Shown here: piece by piece, positions 53,209 to 61,834 of the stretch
Numbering within the stretch: position 1 is the stretch's first letter
Layout: every line of letters starts with the position of its first letter
Assembly (NCBI RefSeq): GCF_036002945.1
Contig: NZ_CP108529.1
Location: 9,295,001 to 9,359,000 of the forward strand
Direction of reading: 5' to 3'
DNA: 64,000 nucleotides
DNA from: Streptomyces sp. NBC_01224
GTDB taxonomy: Bacteria > Actinomycetota > Actinomycetes > Streptomycetales > Streptomycetaceae
Position numbers and translations under genes: made by a program
The notes under the pieces: generated by a model
Database searches by the model: none
What the model saw: the letters and a program-made list of their open reading frames with translations, nothing else
Told to the model about the DNA's origin: nothing

Positions 53209-53868
53209 ATGGCAACCACCACTTCCACCGCAGCCAACACGTCCCTCGCGTCCGTCACCCTTGAGGTGGCCGACCGCGAGGCCGCCCGCCGCTTCTACAG
53301 CGCCTTCGGCGTCGACACGTACATACGCCTGCGGGCGTCCGAGGCGCACTCCACCGGATTCCGCGGCTTCACCCTGGCGCTCACGGTATCCGGGCCGGCC
53401 ACCGTCGACAGCTTCCTCGGCGCCGCCGTGGACGCCGGCGCCACAGTGCTGAAGCCCGCCGCGAAGTCGCTGTGGGGCTACGGCGGCGTCGTCCAGGCCC
53501 CGGACGGGACGATCTGGAAGATCGCGACCTCGGCGAAGAAGGACACCGGCCCCGCCACCCGCGAGATCGACGAGATCGTCCTGCTGCTCGGCGTCGAGGA
53601 CGTGAAGGCCACCAAGCAGTTCTACGTCGGCCGGGGCCTGACCGTGGCCAAGAGTTTCGGTGGCAAGTACACCGAGTTTGCCCCCGGTCAGTCCAGCCCC
53701 GTCAAGCTGGCGCTGTACAAGCGCCGTGCCCTTGCCAAGGACCTCGGCGTCCCCGCCGACGGCACTGGCTCGCACCGCATCGTCCTCGGCAGCACCGTCG
53801 ACACCTTCACCGACCCGGACGGGTTCGCCTGGGAGGCTGCCGCGTCACTCGCCCCGACGCCGTCCTGA
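53209..53868 (+). CDS. VOC-superfamily protein (two-module)
   Basis: 219 residues from ATG 53209, chosen by the 7-nt spacing to the -10 box; ATG 53203 overlaps the AraC stop (TGATG) and could allow coupled translation. Two VOC modules: SLASVTLEVADREAARRFYS with GFRGFTLALTVSGPATVDSF, and EIDEIVLLLGVEDVKATKQF with GSHRIVLGSTVDTFTDPDGF. Function as for the first VOC protein, unknown substrate. Confidence 0.88.
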   Translation: MATTTSTAANTSLASVTLEVADREAARRFYSAFGVDTYIRLRASEAHSTGFRGFTLALTVSGPATVDSFLGAAVDAGATVLKPAAKSLWGYGGVVQAPDGTIWKIATSAKKDTGPATREIDEIVLLLGVEDVKATKQFYVGRGLTVAKSFGGKYTEFAPGQSSPVKLALYKRRALAKDLGVPADGTGSHRIVLGSTVDTFTDPDGFAWEAAASLAPTPS

Positions 53869-53907
53869 CTCCCGCCCCGCCTCACCGTATACGAGAGGAA
53901 ACCTGCC

Positions 53908-54390
53908 ATGCCGTCCACGAAGTCGCCCGCCGAGGACTCCGGCACGACCACCGAGAAGTACAACGGATTCACCGCCGAGGAGCGGGCCGCGATGAAGGAG
54001 CACGCACGCGAGAAGAAGGCGGCGGCGCGGCGCGGTTCGTCCCGGGCGGAGAAGGAGGCGGCGGCGGAGCGGGACGTGCTCGCGAAGATCGCCGAGATGC
54101 CGGAGGCGGACCGCGTCCTCGCCGAGCGGATCCACGAGATCATCAAGACCGCGGCTCCGGACCTCGCGCCCAAGCTCTGGTACGGAATGCCCGCGTACGC
54201 CAGAGACGGCAAGGTCGTCTGCCACTTCCAGAGCGCGGAGAAGTTCAAGTCGAGGTATGCCACGCTCGGCTTCAGCGACCAGGCGGCACTCGACGACGGC
54301 GCCATGTGGTCGACCGCCTACGCCGTGAGGGAGCTGACCGCGGCCGACGAAGAGCGCATCAGCGTGCTTGTCAAGAAGGCGGTGGGCTGA
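53908..54390 (+). CDS. DUF1801-family protein
   Basis: 160 residues from ATG 53908, with GAGAGGA upstream. A charged, probably coiled N-terminal region (AAMKEHAREKKAAARRGSSR) precedes the DUF1801 fold: VLAERIHEIIKTAAPDLAPK, LWYGMPAYARDGKVVCHFQS and RYATLGFSDQAALDDGAMWS. The family includes small putative iron-chaperone-like proteins. It follows the second VOC gene closely and is likely co-transcribed. Confidence 0.85.
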   Translation: MPSTKSPAEDSGTTTEKYNGFTAEERAAMKEHAREKKAAARRGSSRAEKEAAAERDVLAKIAEMPEADRVLAERIHEIIKTAAPDLAPKLWYGMPAYARDGKVVCHFQSAEKFKSRYATLGFSDQAALDDGAMWSTAYAVRELTAADEERISVLVKKAVG

Positions 54391-54532
54391 GGCCGGCCGG
54401 GGCAGAACCAGCGGCGAAAGCGACCGAGCCGTGGAAGATGTCCACACGCTTGGCACAACGCGTCGCCACGGCCCGGCTGGTTCCGCAGGAAGGCGAGCCG
54501 GAACGCGTCAGTTCTGCCCTCCACCGACGCGC

Positions 54533-55515
54533 TCAGCCCGGCAATGCTGAGGCGGACTCGGGGGAGCGTGGCCGGGGCACACTGACCGAAAGCCCCAGGT
54601 CGAGCCGCTTGTCCATGTCGAGCCGGAACGTTACGTACGGGTTGATGTTCGACCAGAACAGCGCGGTCAGCCCACGCCGGTCCTCGTCGCTCAGCTTCTT
54701 CGCCCAGGCCGGTTCGGCGAGCACCTGCTGTAGCAGCAGGGTGTTGATGCGCACGAGACTGCTCTGGAGCAGGTGCAGGGCGAGCATCGAGGTCTCGGCG
54801 TGCTGCTGTCCGGGCCGGTCAGGGCGCCATCCTTGCCGTAGTGCAGCACGGTGTTGGCGCTGTTCCAGTTCTCCACGATCTGGAGGCCGCCATGGATCTC
54901 GCGGCGCAGGCCGGGGCTGGCGAGGTAGTCGCACGCGAAGATCGTGCGCACCGCGCGGCCCAGCTCTTCGAGGGCCCGGTAGGTGGGGTGTTTGGGGCCG
55001 CCGCGGGTGAAGCGCCGCAGTACCTGTTCCGCCTCGGCTGTGCCCAGGCGCAGGGCGGTGGCGTACCTGACCATCTGGTCGTACTGCTGGGCGATCAGGT
55101 CCCAGCGGATCGACCTGGTCAGCGAGCCGCCGAGCGGCGGCCAGCCGGGCGGGTCGTCGTCGGGCCGGTACAGGCGGATGCTGCCGATGTTCTTCAGCCT
55201 CGGCAGTAGGCGGAATTTGAGCAGCTCGGTGAAGACGAACCCGACCACGCTCGCGCCGTGTGTGTCGACGTAGTTCGACTCGATCTCGGCGTCCGTGCAG
55301 TGCCGCAGCAGGCCCTCGATCGTCGCCGCAACCTCGGACGACGAAAAGGACTTGAGCTGGGAGTAGATGCAGACGTTCTTCCGCTCGACGTGCCAGTAGA
55401 TCATCACGCCGTTGCCGCCGTAGCGGGTGTGGTACTCGGTCATGAAGTTCGAGGACCAGGACCCGAAATTCTTCGAGTCCGAGGCGCACGCTGTGCCCTG
55501 TCCCGGGGTCCGAGT
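54533..55515 (-). pseudogene. Tn3-family transposase, C-terminal half, frameshifted
   Basis: SKNFGSWSSNFMTEYHTRYG, GNGVMIYWHVERKNVCIYSQ, LKSFSSSEVAATIEGLLRHC and EIESNYVDTHGASVVGFVFT, then REIHGGLQIVENWNSANTVL contain much of the Tn3 catalytic core. After HYGKDGALTGPD (about 54815) the frame changes to AETSMLALHLLQSSLVRINT and INPYVTFRLDMDKRLDLGL. The N-terminal half is missing beyond 55515. It is on the strand opposite to the other Tn3 fragment at 43100. Confidence 0.85.
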
Positions 55516-55589
55516 AGGAACGGAACAGAAACCCGGCGTAGCTGTCAGAATTTTTGACGGGCCGTGAGCAGCGCTGCCAGGGTGGCCGG

Positions 55590-55874
55590 GTGAGCGACGC
55601 CCCGACGATCGGTTTCCTGAAGGCGGACGTGGCGCGGTTCTGCGCCGGTCTGGATGAACTGGCCCCGGCGATCCGGCTACGGCTGCTCGTGCAGTTGCGG
55701 GCCGTGCTGGCCGAGGTGACGGATGCGGCTCTGGATGCGGGCATGGCTGCGGCGAAGGCGGAGGGCTGGGGGCTGCGGCAGATCGGCGGCCAGGTGGGCC
55801 TGTCGCACGAGAAGGTCCGCTACCGGCTCGCCCAGAGCGCGGGCAGGGACGAGCCGGCCGGGGAGCCGTCCTAG
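55590..55874 (+). CDS. Small HTH-containing protein
   Basis: 94 residues from GTG 55590. IGFLKADVARFCAGLDELAP and AIRLRLLVQLRAVLAEVTDA are helices leading to an HTH-like LRQIGGQVGLSHEKVRYRLA. It looks like a sigma-70 region-4-type or small DNA-binding protein of a mobile element. No family name assigned. Confidence 0.55.
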   Translation: MSDAPTIGFLKADVARFCAGLDELAPAIRLRLLVQLRAVLAEVTDAALDAGMAAAKAEGWGLRQIGGQVGLSHEKVRYRLAQSAGRDEPAGEPS

Positions 55875-56064
55875 ATCGTGGTGGTTTTCTCGGGCTTGGC
55901 GGCGGAACGGAGCTGTCCGCCCTGGACCTCGGCAGGCAGGGCAAAGCGTGTAGCAGTCGTGGATCTCCTTATCTGGACACCTTCGAGTGACGCTGAACCG
56001 ACGCCGTGGCGGTAGAGGTACAGGTCTCGTTGGGCCATCCGAGGGCGGGCTCGGGGAGGTCGGC

Positions 56065-56781
56065 GTGCGGGTGGTCAAGGAACGCGATGGCAGTGTTGTA
56101 AGGCGAGTGCGGTTGGTCGATGGTGATGGTCAACCGGTCGCCGCGGCCTGCCGGTTCCTGGATCACCTGGTCGACCGGGGCTTCTCGCCGCACACGATCT
56201 GCGCGTACGCGTACGACCTGCGGCGGCTGTTCACCTTCGTTGCCGCTGAGGGCATGGACTGGCGTGAGTTCCGGGGCCCGGATGCCTTGCGGCTGCTGGC
56301 ATTCCTGCGGCAAGCACCGTCGCGCCGCCCCGCCCAGCGGCTCGGCCTGACAGCCGTGGTCGGCGGCCCGGAGACACCGGGGAGCCTGCTCGCACCGGCG
56401 ACGGTGAACCAGATCCTGGCCGCCGTCTCCAGCTTCTACGACTGGGCGGTGGTCGCCGAGGAGTACGACGGCGACTCCCCGATGCAAAAGCGCCTTGACC
56501 CGGCACTTGCCCGGGTGCCGGACCGGCATCAGCCGTTCATGGGCCGCGCAAGCCGTCAGCAGCCGACGCGCCGCACGGTGACGGTCAAGCAGCCGCGGCG
56601 ACTGCCGCGCCCGGTGGACGAGGTGGTGCTGGAGAAGTTCATCGGCAGCCTGAAGCGGCTGCGGGCTCGCACGGCCACGGCTTCCCTCAACGCCGACGCC
56701 CGGGGCCCGCCCGAGGGAACCGCCACCCCGCGCCCCGACGTCCTCGCCACGTACCAGGCCGACGCTGCGGCCGGGCGGTGA
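56065..56781 (+). pseudogene. Tn554 TnpA-like integrase without its catalytic domain
   Basis: From GTG 56065 (GGGGAGG 6 nt upstream) it reads FLDHLVDRGFSPHTICAYAY, DLRRLFTFVAAEGMDWREF, TVNQILAAVSSFYDWAVVAE and LPRPVDEVVLEKFIGSLKRL, the core-binding domain of a TnpA-type tyrosine recombinase. After KRLR the expected catalytic domain is replaced by 37 unrelated residues and a stop. Confidence 0.78.
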
Positions 56782-56869
56782 CAGGCCCGGACCGCCGCGC
56801 CAACGGTCGTGCGGCCACCACCAGTTACCGCCGCATACAGCCGGGCCTTCCAGACGATTCATGGTTCGG

Positions 56870-57292
56870 TCAGCCGGTTCGGCGGGAGCGGGCCAGCCAA
56901 CCGAGGGTGACGGCGATCAGGCCGACCAGCATGGCGACGTAGGCGCCGCCCAGCCCGTTGCCGGTGCCGAGACCGCCGTCGGCGGTGGCCGCGACCGACC
57001 CGCCGACGACCACGGCTATCAGACCCGCCACGAGAGCCGTGACGGCCCCGTTCCGCCGGGCCCAGGTGCCGATGTGACCCTGACCGGTGGGGCGGGCCAG
57101 GGCCAGGCTGCCGTTGACCGCGCCGAGGAGACCGACCAGTGCGGCCAAGGAGGATCCGATGCGGCCGGCGCTCAGGGTGTAGACGCTTGCGGCGACCGGC
57201 TGGACAGAGGGGTCCGCGGCCGCCGGTTCGGCGAGCACGAGACCGCTGATCAGAGCGGCTCCGGCCACGGCAAGCACAGTGCGGACTGACAT
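56870..57292 (-). CDS. DUF6223-family membrane protein
   Basis: 140 residues from ATG 57292, with GGAGC upstream. Signal-like N-terminus (MSVRTVLAVAGAALISGLVL to AAADP), then ASVYTLSAGRIGSSLAALVG, VTALVAGLIAVVVGGSVAAT and GGLGTGNGLGGAYVAMLVGL with three membrane helices, ending in ARSRRTG. DUF6223 proteins of streptomycetes have this glycine-rich GTGNG signature. Divergent from a two-component system that may control it. Confidence 0.82.
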   Translation of the reverse strand: MSVRTVLAVAGAALISGLVLAEPAAADPSVQPVAASVYTLSAGRIGSSLAALVGLLGAVNGSLALARPTGQGHIGTWARRNGAVTALVAGLIAVVVGGSVAATADGGLGTGNGLGGAYVAMLVGLIAVTLGWLARSRRTG

Positions 57293-57487
57293 GAGGTGCT
57301 CCTTATCCTCACGGGAACTGGATCACCCGAGCATGTCCGCCTGACCCGCCTCCGGTCGTCCGGCGGACGCAGACACTTCGCGCTGCCGCGGACGCCGCAG
57401 GCGCCGCGCACGTACTGCTTACGTGGTATCCGATCACTCGTCCGTGAGCGGGACTCGCCCGAGGCCGCACCCGGCTAGGGTGCGCGC

Positions 57488-58615
57488 ATGAGCACAGGAT
57501 GGTCCGGTGTCCCGGCCGGTGTGAGGGACTGGGCGATCGCCGTCGGCGTGGCGGCGACGCTGCTGGTCACCGGCCTGTCCGAGCGGTACTCCGGCACGGG
57601 CCTCGCACTGCTCGGCTGCACGCTGCTGGCGGCCGGCGGCCTGGCGCTCGTCTGGCGCCGCCGGACTCCCGTTCCCGTCCTGGCCGCCACCGGGCTGTGC
57701 GCGGTGGGGTACCAGGCGGCCGGTTTCGACGTGCCCGCCGTCGCGTTCCTGTTCGCGGTGTACGCGGCCGTACGGGAGGGACACCGCAGCGTCACCGTGG
57801 TGGCGAGCGTGGCCGTGCTGGCCACGCTCCCCCTGGCGGCCCTGGCCTCGGGCCTGCACGACACGGGCGAGGCGTTCGCGCAGGCGCGCAGTGCCCTGGA
57901 GATCGCCTGGCTGATCGCTGCAGGCGCCGCGGGTGAGGCGCTGCGGCAGGCCGAGCGGCGGGCGGACGAGGCCGAGCGAACCCGGGAGGAGACCGCGCGG
58001 CGCCGCGCCGACGAGGAGCGGCTGCACATCGCGCGGGAGTTGCACGATTCGCTCACCCACCAGATCTCTGTCATCAAGGTGCAGTCCGAAGTCGCCGTCC
58101 ACCTGGCTCGCAAGCGCGGTGAACAGGTACCGGATGCCCTGCTGGCGATCCGGGAGGCCGGTCGTGAGGCAACCCGGGAACTGCGGGCGACCTTGGAGGC
58201 GCTGCGCGACGACGAGACGACCCTGCCGCACGGGCTCGACCACGTCCCAGAACTGGTGGAACGGTTCCGCATGACCGGCCTGGACGCACGTTTGACGATC
58301 GAAGGACAGCGACACGACGTGCCGGCCGCGGTGGGCCGGACCGTCTACCGGATCGTTCAGGAGTCGCTCACCAACATCGCCCGTCACGCGGACGCCGCCA
58401 CGGCGTCGGTCCGGATCGACTGCCGCCCGGACGTCCTCGCGATACGCATCGATGACGACGGCAAGACCGCGCCGGACACCGCCCCGACGCCCGGCATCGG
58501 GCTGCTCGGCATGCGCGAACGAGTCACCGCCCTCGGCGGTCGGCTGCGCGCGGAACCGCGCGGCGAGGGCGGCTTCACCGTCCAGGCCGAACTCCCCGTG
58601 GAGCAGACGTCGTGA
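57488..58615 (+). CDS. Sensor histidine kinase (NarL/DesK-type)
   Basis: 375 residues from ATG 57488. A TAGGGT -10-like box lies 7 nt upstream and there is no ribosome binding site, so the transcript is probably leaderless. Four or five membrane helices (residues about 13-150), a coiled-coil linker, then the HisKA_3 domain ERLHIARELHDSLTHQISVI (phospho-acceptor His186) and an HATPase domain with VYRIVQESLTNIARHADAAT and GIGLLGMRERVTALGGRL. It should phosphorylate the response regulator encoded next; the last and first codons overlap. Confidence 0.93.
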   Translation: MSTGWSGVPAGVRDWAIAVGVAATLLVTGLSERYSGTGLALLGCTLLAAGGLALVWRRRTPVPVLAATGLCAVGYQAAGFDVPAVAFLFAVYAAVREGHRSVTVVASVAVLATLPLAALASGLHDTGEAFAQARSALEIAWLIAAGAAGEALRQAERRADEAERTREETARRRADEERLHIARELHDSLTHQISVIKVQSEVAVHLARKRGEQVPDALLAIREAGREATRELRATLEALRDDETTLPHGLDHVPELVERFRMTGLDARLTIEGQRHDVPAAVGRTVYRIVQESLTNIARHADAATASVRIDCRPDVLAIRIDDDGKTAPDTAPTPGIGLLGMRERVTALGGRLRAEPRGEGGFTVQAELPVEQTS

Positions 58616-59274
58616 TCCGTGTCCTGCTGGTCGACGACCAGCCGCTCATTCGCAGCGGATTCCGTGCGCTCCTCGACCTCGAAGACGACATCGAGGTGGT
58701 CGCCGAGGCCGCCGACGGGAAGGAGGGCCTGGCTCTGGCCAGGGAATACCTGCCCGACGTCGCTCTCATCGACATCCAGATGCCGGTCATCGACGGCATC
58801 GAAGCGACCCGGCGCATCGCCGCGGACCCGACCCTGGCCCGGGTGCACGTCGTCATCCTGACCAACTACGGCTTGGACGAATACGTCTTCAACGCGCTGC
58901 GCGCCGGCGCGGCCGGATTCCTCGTCAAGGACATCGTGCCGGAAGACTTCCTGCACGCCGTACGCGTCGCCGCGCGCGGCGACGCCCTGCTCGCACCCTC
59001 GATTACCCGCAAGCTCATCAACAGGTACGTCACCCAGCCGCTCAACACCGGCACCGACACGGCGCTGGAAGGGCTGACCAACCGCGAACGCGAGGCAGTC
59101 GCCCTGGTCGCGCAGGGCCTGTCCAACAACCAGATCGCCGACCGCATGGTGATCAGCCCGATGACCGCGAAAACCCACATCAACCGGGCCATGACCAAGC
59201 TCCACGCCCGTGACCGCGCTCAGCTTGTAGTCCTCGCCTACGAATCCGGCCTGGTAACCCCACGCAACTCCTGA
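58612..59274 (+). CDS. NarL/LuxR-type response regulator
   Basis: 220 residues from GTG 58612, overlapping the kinase stop by GTGA. The receiver domain has VLLVDDQPLIRSGFRALLDL (Asp8, Asp9), DVALIDIQMPVIDGIEATRR (phospho-acceptor Asp54), VVILTNYG and AAGFLVKDIVPEDFL (Lys). The C-terminal LuxR HTH is LTNREREAVALVAQGLSNNQ, IADRMVISPMTAKTHINRAM. Likely targets are its own operon and the divergent DUF6223 gene. Confidence 0.93.
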   Translation: MIRVLLVDDQPLIRSGFRALLDLEDDIEVVAEAADGKEGLALAREYLPDVALIDIQMPVIDGIEATRRIAADPTLARVHVVILTNYGLDEYVFNALRAGAAGFLVKDIVPEDFLHAVRVAARGDALLAPSITRKLINRYVTQPLNTGTDTALEGLTNREREAVALVAQGLSNNQIADRMVISPMTAKTHINRAMTKLHARDRAQLVVLAYESGLVTPRNS

Positions 59275-59377
59275 CATCCACGGTCCGGGCCCAGGCCTGC
59301 CCGCCGGTGGTCCTCCTACTGAAGGGTCTGTAAAACGAACGGCCCTGTCTCGCATTCGGTGGTGACGGAGCGTGTCG
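59275..59377. other. ISL3-type element end
   Basis: GGGTCTGTAAAACGAACGGC at about 59325 is an ISL3-like terminal sequence preceding the minus-strand transposase fragment. Confidence 0.35.
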
Positions 59378-59826
59378 CTAGCCGAGGAGGATGCGGTGGC
59401 GAAGAAGGGTGAAGCCTGCGCGTCCGTGCATCTGGCGTGCGATCGGCTTGGTCTTGGTGTTGACGCCCTCGGTCGGGCCGTTGCTGTATGGGAGTGTGAG
59501 CGCGGCGATCACAGCGTCGAGGTCTCGCTCCAGGCCCCGGGTGAAGGCGTGCAGATGGGGCAGATCGGCTGCGCGGTCCTGGTGATCCAGAGCTCGAGCG
59601 CGTCGGCACTTCCTGGGTGAGGCTTCAGAAGCTGGGCGAAGGTCCGGATGCGGGTGGCCAGTTGGGTCATCTCGGGGCAGGCGGCGGTGAGCCGGGCCAG
59701 AAGGTCGTGATGTTCGGCCTTGAGGTTGTCGGGCTTGCTGAGCAGCATCCGGGCGAGTCTGCGTGCGGAGATGTGGCTGTGGTCGGCGTCCGCGCGGCCT
59801 TGGTTGATGTGTTTGTGCACGGGCGC
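59378..59826 (-). pseudogene. ISL3-family transposase, C-terminal half
   Basis: SARRLARMLLSKPDNLKAEH, AACPEMTQLATRIRTFAQLL in one frame, and HAFTRGLERDLDAVIAALTL, PYSNGPTEGVNTKTKPIARQ and MHGRAGFTLLRHRILLG in another, are the end of an ISL3 transposase, including the catalytic Glu in PTEGVN. The frameshift is near 59550, and the N-terminal half is absent. Confidence 0.82.
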
Positions 59827-60424
59827 TCATCACGTTGTGGACCCTCGCCGGGCGGGCAGAGCACTCTGAGGTGCGCAGCAATCACTCTGGCTGAGGAGGC
59901 TCAGCCCCGCGTCGCGCCGGTGAAACGACCAAGGCCACCCCTGTACGCCAGGAAGGGCAGAGGGTGGCCGCACCCGACAGGTGCGCCACCCTCGTGGGCG
60001 CCGCGCTGGAAGACGCGAGAGCCCCGTCCCTGTTCCGTGGTGCAGCCACAACGCCAGGGGAGCTCCGGACCGCAGGGACCGGAAGCAGCGTCGGTAGGAG
60101 AGTGTCACTGTGCATCGCGCGTCGCAACGGGCCATGGCCAAAAATGAATGAAAGTTCCGCGCCTTCCTGCGCTGAGCTGTGCCTCTTTCCAGGAGTGAAC
60201 TTCGCTCGACCACCCGTTCGCCTTCCTCAAGGGCCCACTGTCCGCACGGTTTTGAATCAAATAGGTGGCCACCGGCCTTACAGATTGTGAATGGGAAGGC
60301 GCTGGTGAGAAGATCCCACCGGTCTGACGCTCAGGGACCTGGAAGCCCCTGTTGGACAGCAAGGTGCAGCCGGTCAGTCGCGTCCGGAATCGGACGCGGC
60401 TGATGCTCAGCAGAGGAGCAAAGC
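59827..60424. other. Intergenic region, no gene recognised
   Basis: Nearly 600 bases with no family-like frame. The right end carries the ribosome binding site AGAGGAG (60411-60417) for the small membrane protein. A moderately A+T-rich stretch at 60130-60290 could contain the promoter. Confidence 0.45.
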
Positions 60425-60652
60425 ATGCGTTCGCTCATTCCTCCGAATCCGCCCCGCCCTGGTCCTGAAAGGCCCCTGAGCGGCGGTGAAGTGATCATTA
60501 TTGTCATTGTCGCGGTCGTTGCCGCAGCTCTCACCGTCGCAGACCTGCCGATGCTCGGTGTTCTTGAGCTTCTTGGCGGCGCCGTGTCCATCGGCACAAG
60601 CGCGGTGACGCAGTTGCGTACATCGCGGTCGGCGCCGGTCGAGGGGATCTAG
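60425..60652 (+). CDS. Small membrane protein, unknown
   Basis: 75 residues from ATG 60425, with AGAGGAG upstream. A proline-rich start (PPNPPRPGPERPLSGGE) is followed by one long hydrophobic segment VIIIVIVAVVAAALTVADLP and a second weaker one LGVLELLGGAVSIG. Probably co-transcribed with the HTH gene 8 nt downstream. Confidence 0.6.
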   Translation: MRSLIPPNPPRPGPERPLSGGEVIIIVIVAVVAAALTVADLPMLGVLELLGGAVSIGTSAVTQLRTSRSAPVEGI

Positions 60653-60660
60653 CGGTCCAC

Positions 60661-61734
60661 ATGGGACGGCGTGAGAACGCCGTTGCCGCAGCAACCCGAC
60701 AGTCTGAGGCCCTGGCGTTGTGGTTGCGCGCGCAGCGCGACCGCCAGGGCCTCAACTACGCGGCAATGGCACGGGTCATCGAATACGAGTTCACAGCCTC
60801 GATGCTTTCCCGGGCCGCCAGCGGACGCACAGTTCCGTCGCGCAAGGCTGTGGAGGCCTACGCTCGAGCGTGCAATGCCGATCTTGGAGAGGCGCGCCGT
60901 TTATGGAAGGCGGCTCGTTCAGCAGAGCAAAGCCGTCGTGGGCGCGAGCTGACTCCAGACGGATTCCAGGATCTGGCGGCGAAACTGGGAAGAGCCTTGG
61001 CTCACCCCGAGGTCATCGAGGACTACGGGCAGCTTCGACGAGCCATGGTCCAGTTGCGCGCCAGAGAAGGGCAACCATCCCTGGGTGAACTGCAAGAACG
61101 AGCAGGCAAGATGCCGGACGGTGTTCATCACCGTCTGCCCAAGAGCAGCTTAAGCGCGATCCTGCGGGGAGAATCCGTCCCTCTCCGCAGACACGTCACG
61201 GCCTTCGCTGAGGCAATGGGTGCTTCTCGTCGCAAGGTCGCCGAGTGGGAGCGCGCGTGGGACCGCGTGTCCGGCCGGGATGAGCCGCAGGCCGTCATGC
61301 CGGCTCGGCCCGCCCTTGTCGACCCCCAGCCGGCGCATGGCCCGCCGACCGTCACCACCACGCCGGCGCCGCCTCTCATCAGGATCTCCCTGAGGGAGGT
61401 ACGCAAATCTGATGACAGTGACACGAAGGTGCTCGTCGGGCCGACCATCGCGCCACCGGGCGTGGATTTGAGGGCCGAAGACGTGAAATTCCTCAGCATG
61501 CATGCATTCACTCCCACGAACAGCGGCCGACGGCAGGGCTGGAGCGGCCCCATGCGTGCTCATCCGCCCGTTGGCTATACCCGCAACGGGCTGCCGATTC
61601 GATCACCTCGCCTCTACGACCACGCGCAGGCCCCGGTCCTGCGCGTGGGTGCGGCACGTCAGGTCAACGCCTTGGGAACCAGAGGTGTCCCGGCTGAACT
61701 TCCCCCGCTCCGCTTCCTCATCGACCTGAAGTAG
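60661..61734 (+). CDS. HTH (Xre-like) domain protein
   Basis: 357 residues from ATG 60661. Two HTH-like regions are present: residues 15-80 (ALALWLRAQRDRQGLNYAAM, FTASMLSRAASGRTVPSRKA) and residues 155-200 (LPKSSLSAILRGESVPLRRH, VTAFAEAMGASRRKVAEWER). The double Xre layout is common among streptomycete proteins that regulate or sense through a C-terminal partner region. The last 120 residues (PVGYTRNGLPIRSP, VNALGTRGVPAELPPLRF) are of unknown fold. Likely a DNA-binding protein; target unknown. Confidence 0.7.
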   Translation: MGRRENAVAAATRQSEALALWLRAQRDRQGLNYAAMARVIEYEFTASMLSRAASGRTVPSRKAVEAYARACNADLGEARRLWKAARSAEQSRRGRELTPDGFQDLAAKLGRALAHPEVIEDYGQLRRAMVQLRAREGQPSLGELQERAGKMPDGVHHRLPKSSLSAILRGESVPLRRHVTAFAEAMGASRRKVAEWERAWDRVSGRDEPQAVMPARPALVDPQPAHGPPTVTTTPAPPLIRISLREVRKSDDSDTKVLVGPTIAPPGVDLRAEDVKFLSMHAFTPTNSGRRQGWSGPMRAHPPVGYTRNGLPIRSPRLYDHAQAPVLRVGAARQVNALGTRGVPAELPPLRFLIDLK

Positions 61735-61834
61735 CCCGACCTCATGGAGTCCTAGCGGTGGTTTGTTGACGGCTGGTCAGGGCCGTAGTAGGCCGGTAGC
61801 GGAGGAACGTTGCCTCGCCGCCTGGGGGCTTGTG
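61735..61834. other. IS701 upstream end
   Basis: About 100 bases leading into the transposase remnant; presumably the IS701 left end, but its inverted repeat partner is not found because the right part is deleted. Confidence 0.35.
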
